64,000 nucleotides of DNA, from NCBI RefSeq assembly GCF_947172395.1, contig NC_069093.1, positions 6,545,561-6,609,560 of the forward strand. The letters run 5' to 3'. Both the position numbers and the translations under genes were made by a program. Under the pieces are notes generated by a model that was given only the letters and a program-made list of their open reading frames with translations, made no database searches and was not told where the DNA came from. Shown piece by piece: positions 54,089-63,711 of the stretch. Each line of letters starts with the position of its first letter. Position 1 is the first letter of the stretch. This stretch comes from Bicyclus anynana (lineage: Eukaryota; Arthropoda; Insecta; Lepidoptera; Nymphalidae).

Positions 54089-54259
54089 TTTAGTGCAAAA
54101 ATAGCTTTGATACGATCGTGTGTAAAAGTCACAATTACACTGTTATAATGAAACCAATACGCGTTTTCGTAAGTTGAATATGTTTCAGAGCGGTCGCGCA
54201 AACCAACATAAACTCACCTCAAACGCCGGCGGCTTACTGACTACTACAAAATGCACAGG

Positions 54260-54320
54260 CCGGTCACTCGGATCCGAGTGCGCGGCACCGCTACTATCCC
54301 CCCTCCCAACTCGGATCCGA
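54260..54320. repeat. right subterminal palindromes
   Basis: TCGGATCCGA occurs at 54268-54277 and 54311-54320. The first extends to a perfect 16-bp palindrome, CACTCGGATCCGAGTG (54265-54280). Confidence 0.8.
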
Positions 54321-54326
54321 GTAGTG

Positions 54327-54339
54327 AGCACTAAATGTG
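54327..54339. repeat. right terminal inverted repeat of piggyBac element
   Basis: AGCACTAAATGTG, directly inside the TTAA at 54340-54343. Confidence 0.8.
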
Positions 54340-54517
54340 TTAACTATAAATATTTCTAGCGCAGAGGGACCAGTTTCTTACGCGATTCATGCTTGGATTC
54401 CGGGATATAACACTAGGATTCGCGCAAAATGTGGTGTCCGATATAGATGTTTCCACATTTAAACATTTCTGAGGTAACGAAAGAAATGTTTTTTATTATT
54501 TCGTGAAAAGCTTTTGC

Positions 54518-54711
54518 CGCGCGATCTCACCTGATGTCAAGTGACGACTGACAATGCAGTTTAGTGAGATGATAGCGATAGCGGGCTTACTTGGAAGCTC
54601 GAGTTTATTCTACATATACTTCTGACGGTTTCTACGCATGGGACCGATATGCGTGAAGCGTGAATCGCTTGGCGGTACTTCGGCCGGTAGGGTAGGACCA
54701 GATCAGACTTA
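54518..54711 (-). mobile_element. degenerate SINE-A
   Basis: CGATCTCACCTGATGTCAAG, ATAGCGGGCTTACTTGGAAG and AATCGCTTGGCGGTACTTCG follow the SINE-A order but with many changes. Its head is replaced by the duplicated sequence that follows. Confidence 0.6.
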
Positions 54712-54952
54712 GGAAATATAAAATTTTCGACTTGAAATTGAAATCTGTTGAAAGCTAGCACTGCCAATTGTGCCAAAGAGGTCGTCGAAAAAGATCGAGT
54801 GAAATTCCTTAGATCAGAATTAAGTAATCTTAGGAAATATAAAATTCTAGACTTGAAACCGAAACCCAAGACCTCTCTGTTGAGAGCTAGCACTGCCAAT
54901 TGTGCCAAAAAGGTCGTCGAAAAAGATCGAGTGATATTCCTTGTTAAAAACG
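54712..54952 (-). repeat. tandem duplication of a tRNA-like head (about 120 bp x 2)
   Basis: Both units begin GGAAATATAAAATT and share GCTAGCACTGCCAATTGTGC and GGTCGTCGAAAAAGATCGAG. On the minus strand this reads as box A TTGGCACAATTGGCAGTGCT, with a box B-like GGTCTTGGGTTTCGG kept only in the second unit (54833-54952). Confidence 0.65.
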
Positions 54953-55922
54953 AAAGGTAAAATATTAGTCTAGACGGAGATGGTTTCACCTTTCGCCGCC
55001 TATCCCGAGGGTGTGATTTCTCATCCGTGACCGTTATGTATCTATGTCAAGCGTATTTCGTTTCTTTTTCGTTGTTTTGCGAAACGGAATACGTAAGTTA
55101 ATTTGCTTGAAAAACTAGAGGAATTCATCATAGCTATTTGTATCCATTTGAACTGTTTAGTTGATTTCCCTCTTTTACATCAGAACACCAAAGCGGTTAG
55201 CAGTCCGTTTTACTAGACATTAATTACCCTGAGTGTTCCCATTAACTGTCACTACAAATAACCGACACACACAATTATGTCACTTAAATAAACGTGGTTG
55301 TTAACTGGTCACTAAAATATCTAAACTTGAGGTTCGATGGTGATGTAATAGGGCTCACCAAGTCGCTGTCAAACATGGCTGTCCATGAGTTTCTCCTATT
55401 AATAAGAACGTTAGTTTAGGCCATAGGCAGGTAAGTTAACCAAGTGAGGGTTTCCAGACCTCACATACCTTGCCAATATTCTGAAAAATCTTCAAATAAT
55501 TAGATTTACTATTGACGTTTTAATCACATTTTGAGTGATTCACCACCGTCTGATGTGTTGGATAGTTTATTCGCAAATTTTGTCTTTGTAGTTTGAATTA
55601 AAGAAGTCATACAACTAAAAAAAAAAAGACTCAAATTCTCTTACTTACTCACACTGCGGGTGACGGAAAGAGCTCGGAGTACGTCGTAAAATTAAAATGA
55701 CAGTGGGCGAGGAACATCATTCGAAAACCCGTTGGTACTGGTAAAGCAACTAAGTTGGTCGACTTCCCAATGGGTAGAGCCTCTGGATAGGCAGCTCAAG
55801 GCCATGGAATGCATGGCCTTAGCCTGCTTATCTTTGCATTGGGTCTTTGCCATTAAAATCAAAATAATGTCTGTTTTTATAATTTTCGTAAAACATGATT
55901 TTGACATACAGTTACTTTACTG
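54953..55922. other. no recognised gene
   Basis: About 970 bp. The frames at 55692-55907 (minus) and 55732-56031 (plus) overlap each other, and the plus one runs into a SINE. Neither has a domain. Confidence 0.35.
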
Positions 55923-56234
55923 GAGCCGTCATAGCCCAGTAGATATGACCTCTGCCTGCAATTCCATAGGGCGAGGGTTCGAATCCGGTCCAGGGCATGC
56001 ACCTCCAACTTTTCAGTTGTGTGCATTTTAAGAAATTAAATATCACGTGTCTCAAACGGTGAAGGCAAAACATCGTGAGGAAACCTACACAACAGAGAAT
56101 TTTCCTAATTTTCTGCGTGTGTGAAGTCTGCCAATCCGCATTGGGTCAGCGTGGGGGACTATAGGTCTAACCCCTCTCATTCTGAGAGGAGATTCGAGCT
56201 TAGCAGTGAGACCAATATGGGTTGATAATGATGA
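55923..56234 (+). mobile_element. SINE-B, full length with 9-bp duplication
   Basis: ACTTTACTG at 55914-55922 and 56235-56243 flanks a 312-bp copy starting GAGCCGTCATAGCCCAG and ending GATAATGATGA. Box A-like and box B (GGTTCGAATCC) are intact. It is the best full-length reference for the family here. Confidence 0.92.
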
Positions 56235-56243
56235 ACTTTACTG

Positions 56244-56918
56244 TGCGTTTACAATCCCATAATCTGTGTTGTGATAACTTGAGCAACTCAGAATCTGTAA
56301 ATGGGATTAATCGCAAGTTGCGAAGGATTAGCGCAGCGTCGCGACGCTTTATCTATTTTTCGTGGCAGCATGACGGAGCATAATCTTGTTTATCTTGTTG
56401 AGTAAGTCAGGGAACGCTGACCGAAATAAACTTGATTTGTAGACAGAGTGATATTTTATGGCTATCTTATATTTATTAATTCATCAAAATATGATATTGG
56501 ATAATTATATACCTAAATTAAAAAAAAAACACCTAAATGTATAAAAGATAAAAAATTGCTAATTGTGATTATTTAGCTTGACCAAATTATTTTAATTTTG
56601 TACTGAAGTGAATGTCATCTCAAATCATAAGTAAAGCATGAATTTTTTTATGTAACAATAAATTCATAATATAGCGATATAACACTTTCATTTAAAATTA
56701 CAATAAATAATATTTATTAGTCCACTTATTGTCATCATTGCGACATCTTAGAAGCTCTTTTGTATAATATGTATATTTATATTAATTAAGTATCGTTCAA
56801 TTATGACGTAAAGATAGGAAGCTACATAATATAATAGTCCAATTTCCAAATATTTCATTATATAGTCCACGACAATAAACAAATCAACTTAATCTCAATC
56901 TTAATTTACAAATGCAAG
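56244..56918. other. no recognised feature
   Basis: About 675 bp, very AT-rich, with nothing identifiable. Confidence 0.4.
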
Positions 56919-57064
56919 GTCATTCATCACGAAATCTCAAAAACTGCTTGACGTACAAAGATGAAATTTGGCAGGGAGGTAGTTTATAGGTAGTGGAGGT
57001 CCACTAAAAACGGATTTTTTAATTTATTAAGGTCTTAGCGAATAAAATCGCGGGCGTCCGCTAG
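56919..57064 (+). mobile_element. Helitron-like element, CACGAAATCTC subfamily
   Basis: It contains CATCACGAAATCTCAAAAAC and GGCAGGGAGGTAGTTTATAG and ends GCGGGCGTCCGCTAG (CTAG at 57061-57064). It is the most complete member of this subfamily. Confidence 0.7.
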
Positions 57065-57072
57065 TACCTATT

Positions 57073-57132
57073 GGATATATCCGCATATATATATATATAT
57101 ACCCCAAGTATATATATATGCGGATATATACA
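57073..57132. repeat. AT-rich hairpin
   Basis: ATATATCCGCATATATATA is inverted across a short ACCCCAAG loop (right arm to 57131). The CCGC/GCGG core makes it more than a chance AT run. Confidence 0.7.
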
Positions 57133-57239
57133 TACAAGATACAAGTTAGGTAGAGTTTTCCTTCTTATAGGTAAAAATATATAATAAATATTTGTAAATA
57201 CTATAATATATGATATAACTATGTAATTTTATTTTTAGT

Positions 57240-57614
57240 TTTTCAATTCACACGTTGTTATTTTTAGAATGCGGTTTTTATTGTTTTTCTCTTTTTATTT
57301 TTAGTTAGTTATAATGTATTATTTTAAGTTTAACTTGTATTGTTTATTTTAGTTAATAAGGTGTGCTGTGTTTGTGGCGGCACCTGGTCAGCGGTTCCAA
57401 CTGAAAACCAGCGCTGCATGCTCTTTTTATTTAAAGAGTATGTAGCATATGCTGAGTTGGGGCCCTTTGTTGGGTTATGCCACACATCGCAGGATATTGT
57501 CCTGTCATATTATTTAATATGACAATATTATTTGATAGCATTATATGATATTATGAGCATATTGTGTTGTGTGGCATAATGCTGTAATAAAGATTTTTCT
57601 TTCTTTCTTTCTAA
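57240..57614 (+). mobile_element. probable retroposon 3' end
   Basis: It has a GC-richer body, then AATAAA at 57586-57591 and a TTTC tail to 57614. It includes a perfect 10-bp hairpin at 57503-57524 (TGTCATATTA/TAATATGACA). No coding domain was recognised. Confidence 0.4.
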
Positions 57615-58151
57615 AGCTTAGGCATGCTTTCTTAAAATAAATATACTCGTACTAAGCTGAGCAAAGATAGCCGATATAAATTACGGGCCACTGCACGGAT
57701 GTCCGAACAATACTGTTCGTGAAATATGGACCCTACGCCGGTGAAACGGCTTATTTTGTGGATCATTAATCTTATTTAATATTGTTAAGACCAAGTAGAA
57801 TCTGTTCGTGATTTCTATTTTAAAGTGTCATTGTTGTCTAAACATTTATTAGTAATACAGTTGATAATACAGCCTTTCAGTTATTGAGCACTAGCTGAAA
57901 GTTAGTCCTCCAAAATGATTTCCAAAGTGTTTTTGTTGAGTCACCAATGTGTAAACTTTGGAGCCAAAGTATACATTATGGAGACTGTGTTCAGTACCTC
58001 CACGATCTTGTTCTTGGTTCTTGCTTCTACCATAGATCAATAAGATGCCTTAATCGGTTGTAGACCTCCATTGTTTACCATCAAGCATGACTATAATCTA
58101 AGCTAAGCAATATATATAATACAAGCTAAGCCTATTGACCATTATAAAGTA
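57615..58151. other. no recognised feature
   Basis: About 535 bp with nothing identifiable. Confidence 0.4.
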
Positions 58152-58345
58152 CTAGCGAACGCCCGCGACTTCATCTGCGTGAAAATCGACGTAAACTTTC
58201 AACCCCTATTTCACACCCTTCAGAACCGATTTTGAAAATTCTTTCACCGATAGAAAGCTAAGTTATTTGCGAGTGTCATATGCAATTACTTTACTCCGTG
58301 TACTTTCGGGAACAGGAACTAAATAGGTGAAACCGCGGGGCATCT
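58152..58345 (-). mobile_element. Helitron-like chimera
   Basis: The CTAG end at 58152-58155 with GCGAACGCCCGCGACTTC belongs to one subfamily. The body from AACCGATTTTGAAAATTCTT on belongs to the AAAGAGGTAAAG-type, including its own decayed 3' end near GGTGAAACCGCG. Confidence 0.6.
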
Positions 58346-58684
58346 TTTAGCGGCATTTTTGCGTCTTTTAGAAATTTTGTATTATCTCCGAAATTATACG
58401 ACTAATTAACATATTGTAAAAGGCAAATCTTCTCTGTATTATTATTATGATAAGGATTTAAGTTTAGTTGAGTAAATAATGACGTCAACCTTAGTATATA
58501 TTATAGCCATGACCGAAACCTACAACCAGACGAAACAGACAGATAATATTATCCTAATAGACAGATATATTCTGTAGCAGTAGCATAGAAACTACACAAA
58601 GGTCGTAAAGATTCCGCTAAATAATTCTCTTGTAAAAGGTACTCAGTCACATAAAGGACGATCTAACGAGATGAATCGGACCAC
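58346..58684. other. no recognised feature
   Basis: About 340 bp with nothing identifiable. Confidence 0.4.
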
Positions 58685-58800
58685 AAGCCGCGGAATCCGA
58701 AAGCGCGATAAAGAAGGCAATTTCCTAAAAAGGGCTTGCAGGGATTACCCTAACGTCACACAAATGGATACTCCACTCGCGAGCGATATGAGCTTCCGCG
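58685..58800. repeat. dispersed repeat I, copy 3 (inverted)
   Basis: GCGCGATAAAGAAGGCAATT, GGATTACCCTAACGTCACAC and ACTCGCGAGCGATATGAGCT correspond to the reverse complement of 47605-47700 and extend further. Confidence 0.6.
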
Positions 58801-58959
58801 AAGTCTCTTCTATGTCAAATCGCGTGAACTTACGTTAACGACTTTCTACGTGATTTTGAGTCCACGTGTATTTAGATTTGTATTTACTTTATTGTCACTA
58901 TCAGCCTGTTTTAGCTGCCCACTACAGACCATGCGTCATTTTTACCCTTGCAGAGGGGT

Positions 58960-59378
58960 TATTAAGGACTTTTCATACAAACTTTCAACCCCTATTTCAC
59001 CCCCTTCTTATTTAATTTTCGCAATAAAAAGTATCCTATAACTTTTTCCGTATTATGGTCTTAAACCGTGCCATGTTTTATTTGAATTCATTTAGTAGTT
59101 TCAGCGTGATGCCCGAATAACAAAAAAACACGGACAGACAGACAAAAAATCGAAAAAAAATATTTTAGCTTTAGTTTCGGGTAATTTTCAAAATATTCGA
59201 AATATCTTCAATGTACAGAATGTACAAAATTTACAGAATTACTATTATAAGTATAGATTATAGATGGCGCTAGTAGTATTCTATGACACGGTAACGTTTG
59301 GTGTTACAAATGGTATAAGTAAAATCTCAAATTGCGAATAAATGTATAAAATTCGACCACTTTTATTTTAAGTAACTA
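58960..59378 (-). mobile_element. Helitron-like element, GACA subfamily, 3' end lost
   Basis: It matches the inverse of 28103-28500, including GATGCCCGAATAACAAAAAA and GTAACGTTTGGTGTTACAAA. The 5' end is slightly altered at TTTTATTTTAAGTAAC. Confidence 0.75.
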
Positions 59379-59619
59379 ACATCTATCTATATAGATATAG
59401 ATAGACGTTAGGACTAACTAGAAACTCAATATCAGGTACATACCCTGAAACATCCCTCGAAGCCAGGATTTAGTGATTCTTTTATCTAATAGTTCATTAT
59501 GCTGATAATAATGATGACGATTGGGCTGTACCGGATATCTCAATTTCTGGAAACTCAGGATAGAGTTTAGGATTCATCTTTCAAATGAACTACGCTTCGG
59601 GAAATCAATCCAAGGTCTA

Positions 59620-59735
59620 CGAAGTCGCGCAAACCTGATAAAGAAGGCAATTCTCTTAATAGGTCTTCAGAGACAGCCCTAATGTTGGACTAAAATGGAT
59701 CGGAGCGATATAAGTTTTCGCGGCGTTTCGTCAAC
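59620..59735. repeat. dispersed repeat I, copy 4 (inverted)
   Basis: GATAAAGAAGGCAATTCTCT, CAGCCCTAATGTTGGACTAA and GGAGCGATATAAGTTTTCGC match copy 3, 900 bp upstream. Confidence 0.6.
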
Positions 59736-59755
59736 GTCTCGCCGAGTCAACAAGC

Positions 59756-60590
59756 CTTAAAAGCTTTTTAGTTCACCGAAGTGAGGTAAGGATTACATTT
59801 CTTACCACTTGTTTGTTGCTGGAAATTGGCATAACCATTTTTAAGTTTACCCGACTGCAAGAAGGGTTATGTTTTCCGCGCGTATCTTGTATGTATGTAA
59901 AAAACAAGAAAAAATATTCTTTATTACCTCATATCTTCCAAGCCGCTGAACAGATTTACGTAATTAAGATATCGTTAAATTCCTCTTAATAAGCAAAGTG
60001 TTCTTAGATAGAAGAAATTAAAAACAAACCAATACGACGACTATGAGACGCTATAGACTCGATGTGAAAATTTTTTTTTTCGATTATTGCAATATGGGTA
60101 TCAAATTCAAAGGATCAAAAGGATTTCAAAATTGTATATCATGGCCATATTAAAATAAAACTAAAATTAGTTTAGTATAAAACAAAATACGCGAGGCGGA
60201 TGACTAGGAGTGAGCAGGTTAGGCAGTCGGGTTTTATTATTTTTTTAATATTATTAATTAATAGTGTAATAACTCTTTGTCATTGCATTTACGGTACAGT
60301 ACTACCACAAAATACTAGCCTTAAAAAGCAGTTTAGTTCACCAAACTGTCCAAAGGATTAATTTTCTAACCACTTGTTTGTTGCTTCTGGAAATTGGCAT
60401 AAACTTTTTAAAAATATCGTATCACGCATGTTTTAGAAGTGAAGCTTTTTAACATCGCTCTTAGAGGGAAATACTACCGCAAAAAACAATCCTCAAAAGC
60501 ATTTTAACTCACCAAAGTGTCCAAAGGATTATTACATTTTTTACCACTTGTTTGTCGGTTTTGAAAATTGGCATAATTTGTTAAAAGTTT
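59756..60590 (+). repeat. three spaced copies of a 95-bp unit
   Basis: Units lie at 59756-59850, 60315-60415 and 60490-60590. They share TTTTAGTTCACC-like, CCAAAGGATTA, TTACCACTTGTTTGTTG and GGAAATTGGCATAA. The last two also share ACTACCRCAAAAHAC upstream. Class unknown. Confidence 0.7.
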
Positions 60591-61163
60591 GCAGAATTTA
60601 ATAAAGAATATTTTTAGAAATACAGCTCTCAAGTATAAATAGATTTTCATGCGGCAAATATAACAATGACCTTTGTTTGATGAGTTCAGGAAAATCTAAT
60701 TTTGTTTTCAGTTTATGACAATAGGAAGTTTCTGTGTAACAGTATTATTGTGACAAAAGCAGTAGGTAAAACTTACTAAACCTCTCTTTTGTTATGGCAG
60801 TATAAACATGGCGTCTATCTAAAACCGAAAACAATTATTTAACAATAAACAAACTGTTATCTATACACTTGTTATATTTTACTCTGTAGAGGAGTAGGCG
60901 GCTTGTTATCTCAAAATACTATTTGGTAAATACAGTTCTCAGATTTCCTGATGAAAAGCCCTCTGTTTTCGATAAAAGCCCCATTTAGAGGTGCTCTCCA
61001 ATAATATTGTTTTCCAATAATTTCGTGTACAACCTTACTTCCGTAATAGTTATAACAATACTTAGTTAACAGAGTTTATTTGGCTACATTGTTGCCAATG
61101 TATTTCACAAACGTGACTTCGTTGGTTGAACATCTAAATTGTATAGAATAGATACTTAGTGTC
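60591..61163. other. no recognised feature
   Basis: About 570 bp with nothing identifiable. Confidence 0.4.
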
Positions 61164-61192
61164 TATCATCATCATCATCAGTATCAACCTAA
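61164..61192 (-). mobile_element. SINE-B tail fragment, minus strand
   Basis: CATCATCATCATCAGTATCA followed by ACCTA is the tail of a minus-strand SINE-B. It lies directly ahead of the plus-strand copy at 61205. Confidence 0.45.
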
Positions 61193-61204
61193 TCGTATTT
61201 TAAC

Positions 61205-61475
61205 GATTCCGGAGGGTGTGGGTTCGAATCCGTTCCGGGGCATGCACCTCCCACATTTCAGTTGTGTGCATTTTAAGAAATTAAATATCACGTGTCTCAA
61301 ACGGTGAAGGAAAAACATCGTGAGGAAACCTGCATACCAGAGAATTTTCTTAATTCTCTGCGTGTGTGAAGTCTGCCAATCCGCATTGAGCCAGCGTGGT
61401 GGACTATTGGCCTAGCCCCTCTCATTCTGAGAGGAGACTCGAGCTCAGTGAGCCGAATATGGGTTGATGATGATG
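61205..61475 (+). mobile_element. SINE-B, head truncated
   Basis: It runs from GATTCCGGAGGGTGTGGG (box B GGTTCGAATCC) to GGGTTGATGATGATG. It is very close to the consensus of the other copies. Confidence 0.9.
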
Positions 61476-61984
61476 TATCTCTCACTAAAGGAGAGACAGC
61501 AATACTGCTGCAATACGAGATGGTGGGCACGTTGGTGGTGGTGATAATGTTGAATTCTTTGATGACCACACTGTCAGATGTTAATGATTGTGACCGGAAC
61601 CGATGTCTAAACGTGTTCTCAAAAGCACGAGGTGTAAAACCACAAACATCCCAACTATAGGCTGAGAAATTTTATTATTTTACTGAAAATTTCTTTAGAG
61701 GAAAAAATACTTCAATGGAATAAAATTATCAAAAACTGAGATGGTGGAAGAAAAGAAAAAGGAGAGAGATGATTTTATGTAACAAAAATAAAATTAAATA
61801 TGCGATCATATAAGAATATCGTTCTCTCTTTTATTGCGATGGGACTAACTACACCAAGAAATTAGTTCTTCTTTGCTATTTTCACAAAAAATCGGTTGTC
61901 TGTAAAGTCGGTTTACTGACGATAATTGAACGTGACAACGTCATAAGAATATACTGAAGGAAAGGTTACATTTTTCAAAAGAAA
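61476..61984. other. no recognised feature
   Basis: About 510 bp with nothing identifiable. Confidence 0.4.
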
Positions 61985-62165
61985 ATGTTCGTTTTTCTAA
62001 TAATTAATACTGTTTAATAATCTTCATTAGACCAGAATACTCGTATACTTTATTTTTTGTAAAAAAAGTTGGCAACCCTAGAGCGAGGGAACGACGCGTG
62101 ACGTCACCTTTTTTCGGATCGGTCGGCTCCATCGAATTATAAGACGTTGTCACGTCAAAAACTAA
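61985..62165. repeat. dispersed repeat shared with 10143-10430
   Basis: It is the shorter counterpart, in the same orientation. TTGGCAACCCTAGAGCGAGG, CGACGCGTGACGTCA and GTTGTCACGTCAAAAA are shared. Confidence 0.6.
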
Positions 62166-62690
62166 TACGCTACACGCTATAGAAATGCCTGTTTCGATTC
62201 AATAAATATCTAGTACTATATTACTTTGACTTCGAAATTTTTAAGTCATCTTCCACCATAAAAGGAGTAGCTAAATTTATTTCCAATAGAGCATTACCAG
62301 CGAAATATTATTTTTCGAGCCGCACCGTGACCGGGGAAAGCCTGGGAAGGCCACGTTGTGAAAGGTTACGTCTTCATCCGGCTTATAGCACGCTATTCAA
62401 TCGCGATCGAATAAGCTAGCCTTTCAGCCACGACATCAAGTTATACAAGATTTTATATCGCTTTTAACAAAAGTACAATAAATATTAAGCAACACGATCA
62501 GCTGGAGTTTATTTTAATAATCCACTGCAGGGCCAGGCCTTTCAGGATTTCAAGCTTAGAAACACCACGCTGTTTCAATGCGGTTTGGCGGACTTTCATA
62601 AATTTTAATTGATGTTTAAATGAAAGGGGTCGACGGCTTAATTAATGCTCATGTTCATGCTAATGCTGGGTCATGGGATGTAACAACATC
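62166..62690. other. no recognised feature
   Basis: About 525 bp. A short RTE- or SINE-like phrase at 62524-62545 is too weak to assign. Confidence 0.35.
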
Positions 62691-62708
62691 ACTAACTTTC
62701 AGGCTTAT

Positions 62709-62856
62709 TTTTTTCAGCAATAAAAAAAACCTCATGGACATCCTGAACCGGATAGTGCCGGACTCCTACTTGCCAGAAAATGAACCTCCTGACCCCAAGG
62801 CGTTGGTGTTCCTCCCAATCAACACCCCTGTCTGTGTATCACCGAGCTTTATATAA
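62709..62856 (+). other. weak candidate coding exon
   Basis: After a pyrimidine-rich stretch ending TTTTTTTCAG (about 62717) an open frame encodes MDILNRIVPDSYLPENEPPD and continues to a TAA at 62854-62856. The segment is clearly less AT-rich than its flanks. I recognise no domain. It could be the last exon of a host gene, a decayed transposon gene, or chance. Confidence 0.2.
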
Positions 62857-63179
62857 CTTTCAGGCTGCTATTAACAATTATTTGGAAGAATTAAAAACTA
62901 GACATCACATTGCACTAGGTTAATACCTAGTACTTTCGTTAACAATTGGGCCACCTCTCATTTAAATAAAAATATTTGAATAAGTCCTTTTTTGCAGTCG
63001 GGTAATTATTTGAAACAATTTTGACTAGACGCTAGACGGTTAACTCTAACTGAAGCATTAAAAAGAGAAACTCAGTTACGGTACTTGGAGTAATTTAAGG
63101 GTTAAACTTAGTATCTATGTGGACAAAAATGATATGATTATTTAATGATTATATAAATATAAAATGCTCGTTTTCTTTT
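62857..63179. other. no recognised feature
   Basis: About 320 bp with nothing identifiable apart from GCAGTCGGGTAA at 62996-63007, also seen near 21262. Confidence 0.4.
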
Positions 63180-63245
63180 AACCGACTTCCAAAAAGGAGG
63201 AGGTTCTACGTTCGGCTGTATGTATGTTTTTTTTTTATGTATGTC
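63180..63245 (+). repeat. dispersed repeat L, copy 2
   Basis: GACTTCCAAAAAGGAGGAGG and TTCGGCTGTATGTATG match 14032-14080, followed by a T run. Confidence 0.65.
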
Positions 63246-63529
63246 CAGCGATAATTCCGTCATTTATTGACCGATTTTGAAAATTCTTTTTTTGTTTTCA
63301 GGGGTCTGACCTTGTGATCAGTTTGAAGGCGTTGCCAATCCAGTGTCGTGTTTTAATTAAAGCTGTATCTGAAAGAAGCACATAAATTGTGTAGCTTAAA
63401 CAGGTTTATTTAAAACATCACTTTCTTGGTTTTTTGTTTAAGTTAATTTTTGAGTCGGAAGTCCGTTGAATTTATTTATTAAAATTTTTGTACAATACTT
63501 TGGTAGATGATATATAAATATTTACTTAC
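63246..63529. other. no recognised feature; would be intron 1 if the next call is right
   Basis: About 280 bp. It begins, on the minus strand, with GTAAGT directly after the candidate exon. Confidence 0.3.
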
Positions 63530-63711
63530 ACCGTAATAGTAAAAGGGCGCGGGATTAAGGATATCATATCCGGGTGAGCGCCATGAGACGTAGAAGGAAA
63601 ATTTGAAGTCTGAAGAGTGGGCGACAACAAAATGTAAGGAAACGAGGCGCTTCCGTCGATTGGCGCTTCGATCCAATTTTCTTTGATGCTCTCAGTTGGC
63701 ACCGTGTTCAT
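63530..63711 (-). CDS. candidate first coding exon of an unidentified host gene (partial)
   Basis: On the minus strand an ATG at 63711-63709 in a good context (AATAATGA, A at -3) opens a frame of 60 codons plus two bases, up to a strong donor GTAAGT at 63529-63524. The peptide starts MNTVPTESIKENWIEAPIDG and ends near MISLIPRPFTIT. The next residue is Val whatever base the following exon supplies. Without splicing the frame stops four bases later, which fits an exon boundary. Composition is markedly less AT-rich than the surroundings. I see no signal peptide or named domain; a Ser/Pro/Thr-rich low-structure N-terminus is plausible. Downstream exons were not found in the window, so they may be too far or too short, or the call may be wrong. 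Confidence 0.4.

Larger units (their letters stand above)
50970..54339 (-). mobile_element. piggyBac-type DNA transposon, apparently complete
   Basis: This is a 3370-bp unit flanked by TTAA. Its termini are CACATTCACTGCT (left) and CACATTTAGTGCT (right, inverted), matching at 11 of 13 positions. It encodes one spliced transposase with all catalytic residues. Subterminal regions hold four TCGGATCCGA palindromes, two per end. With an intact gene, both ends and the TTAA sites, it could be autonomous, but activity is not shown by sequence. A co-opted host gene is an alternative, made less likely by the intact ends. Confidence 0.9.
54089..54339 (-). promoter_or_regulatory. 5' flank of the transposase gene
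   Basis: These 251 bp between the right end and the ATG must hold the promoter if the element is self-sufficient. The outer half carries two TCGGATCCGA palindromes. No TATA box is obvious. Confidence 0.4.

Noticed and set aside
53896..54201. Alternative minus-strand frame over exon 1
   Set aside because: It lies out of frame with the annotated exon 1, has no domain, and does not join exon 2.
50970..54339. Domesticated piggyBac-derived host gene
   Set aside because: Intact TTAA sites, terminal repeats and the full catalytic set favour a transposon; kept only as an alternative.
61297..61569. 90-codon minus-strand frame, and similar frames at 22970, 25065, 46479 and 55732
   Set aside because: All are reading frames through SINE-B, which is non-coding.
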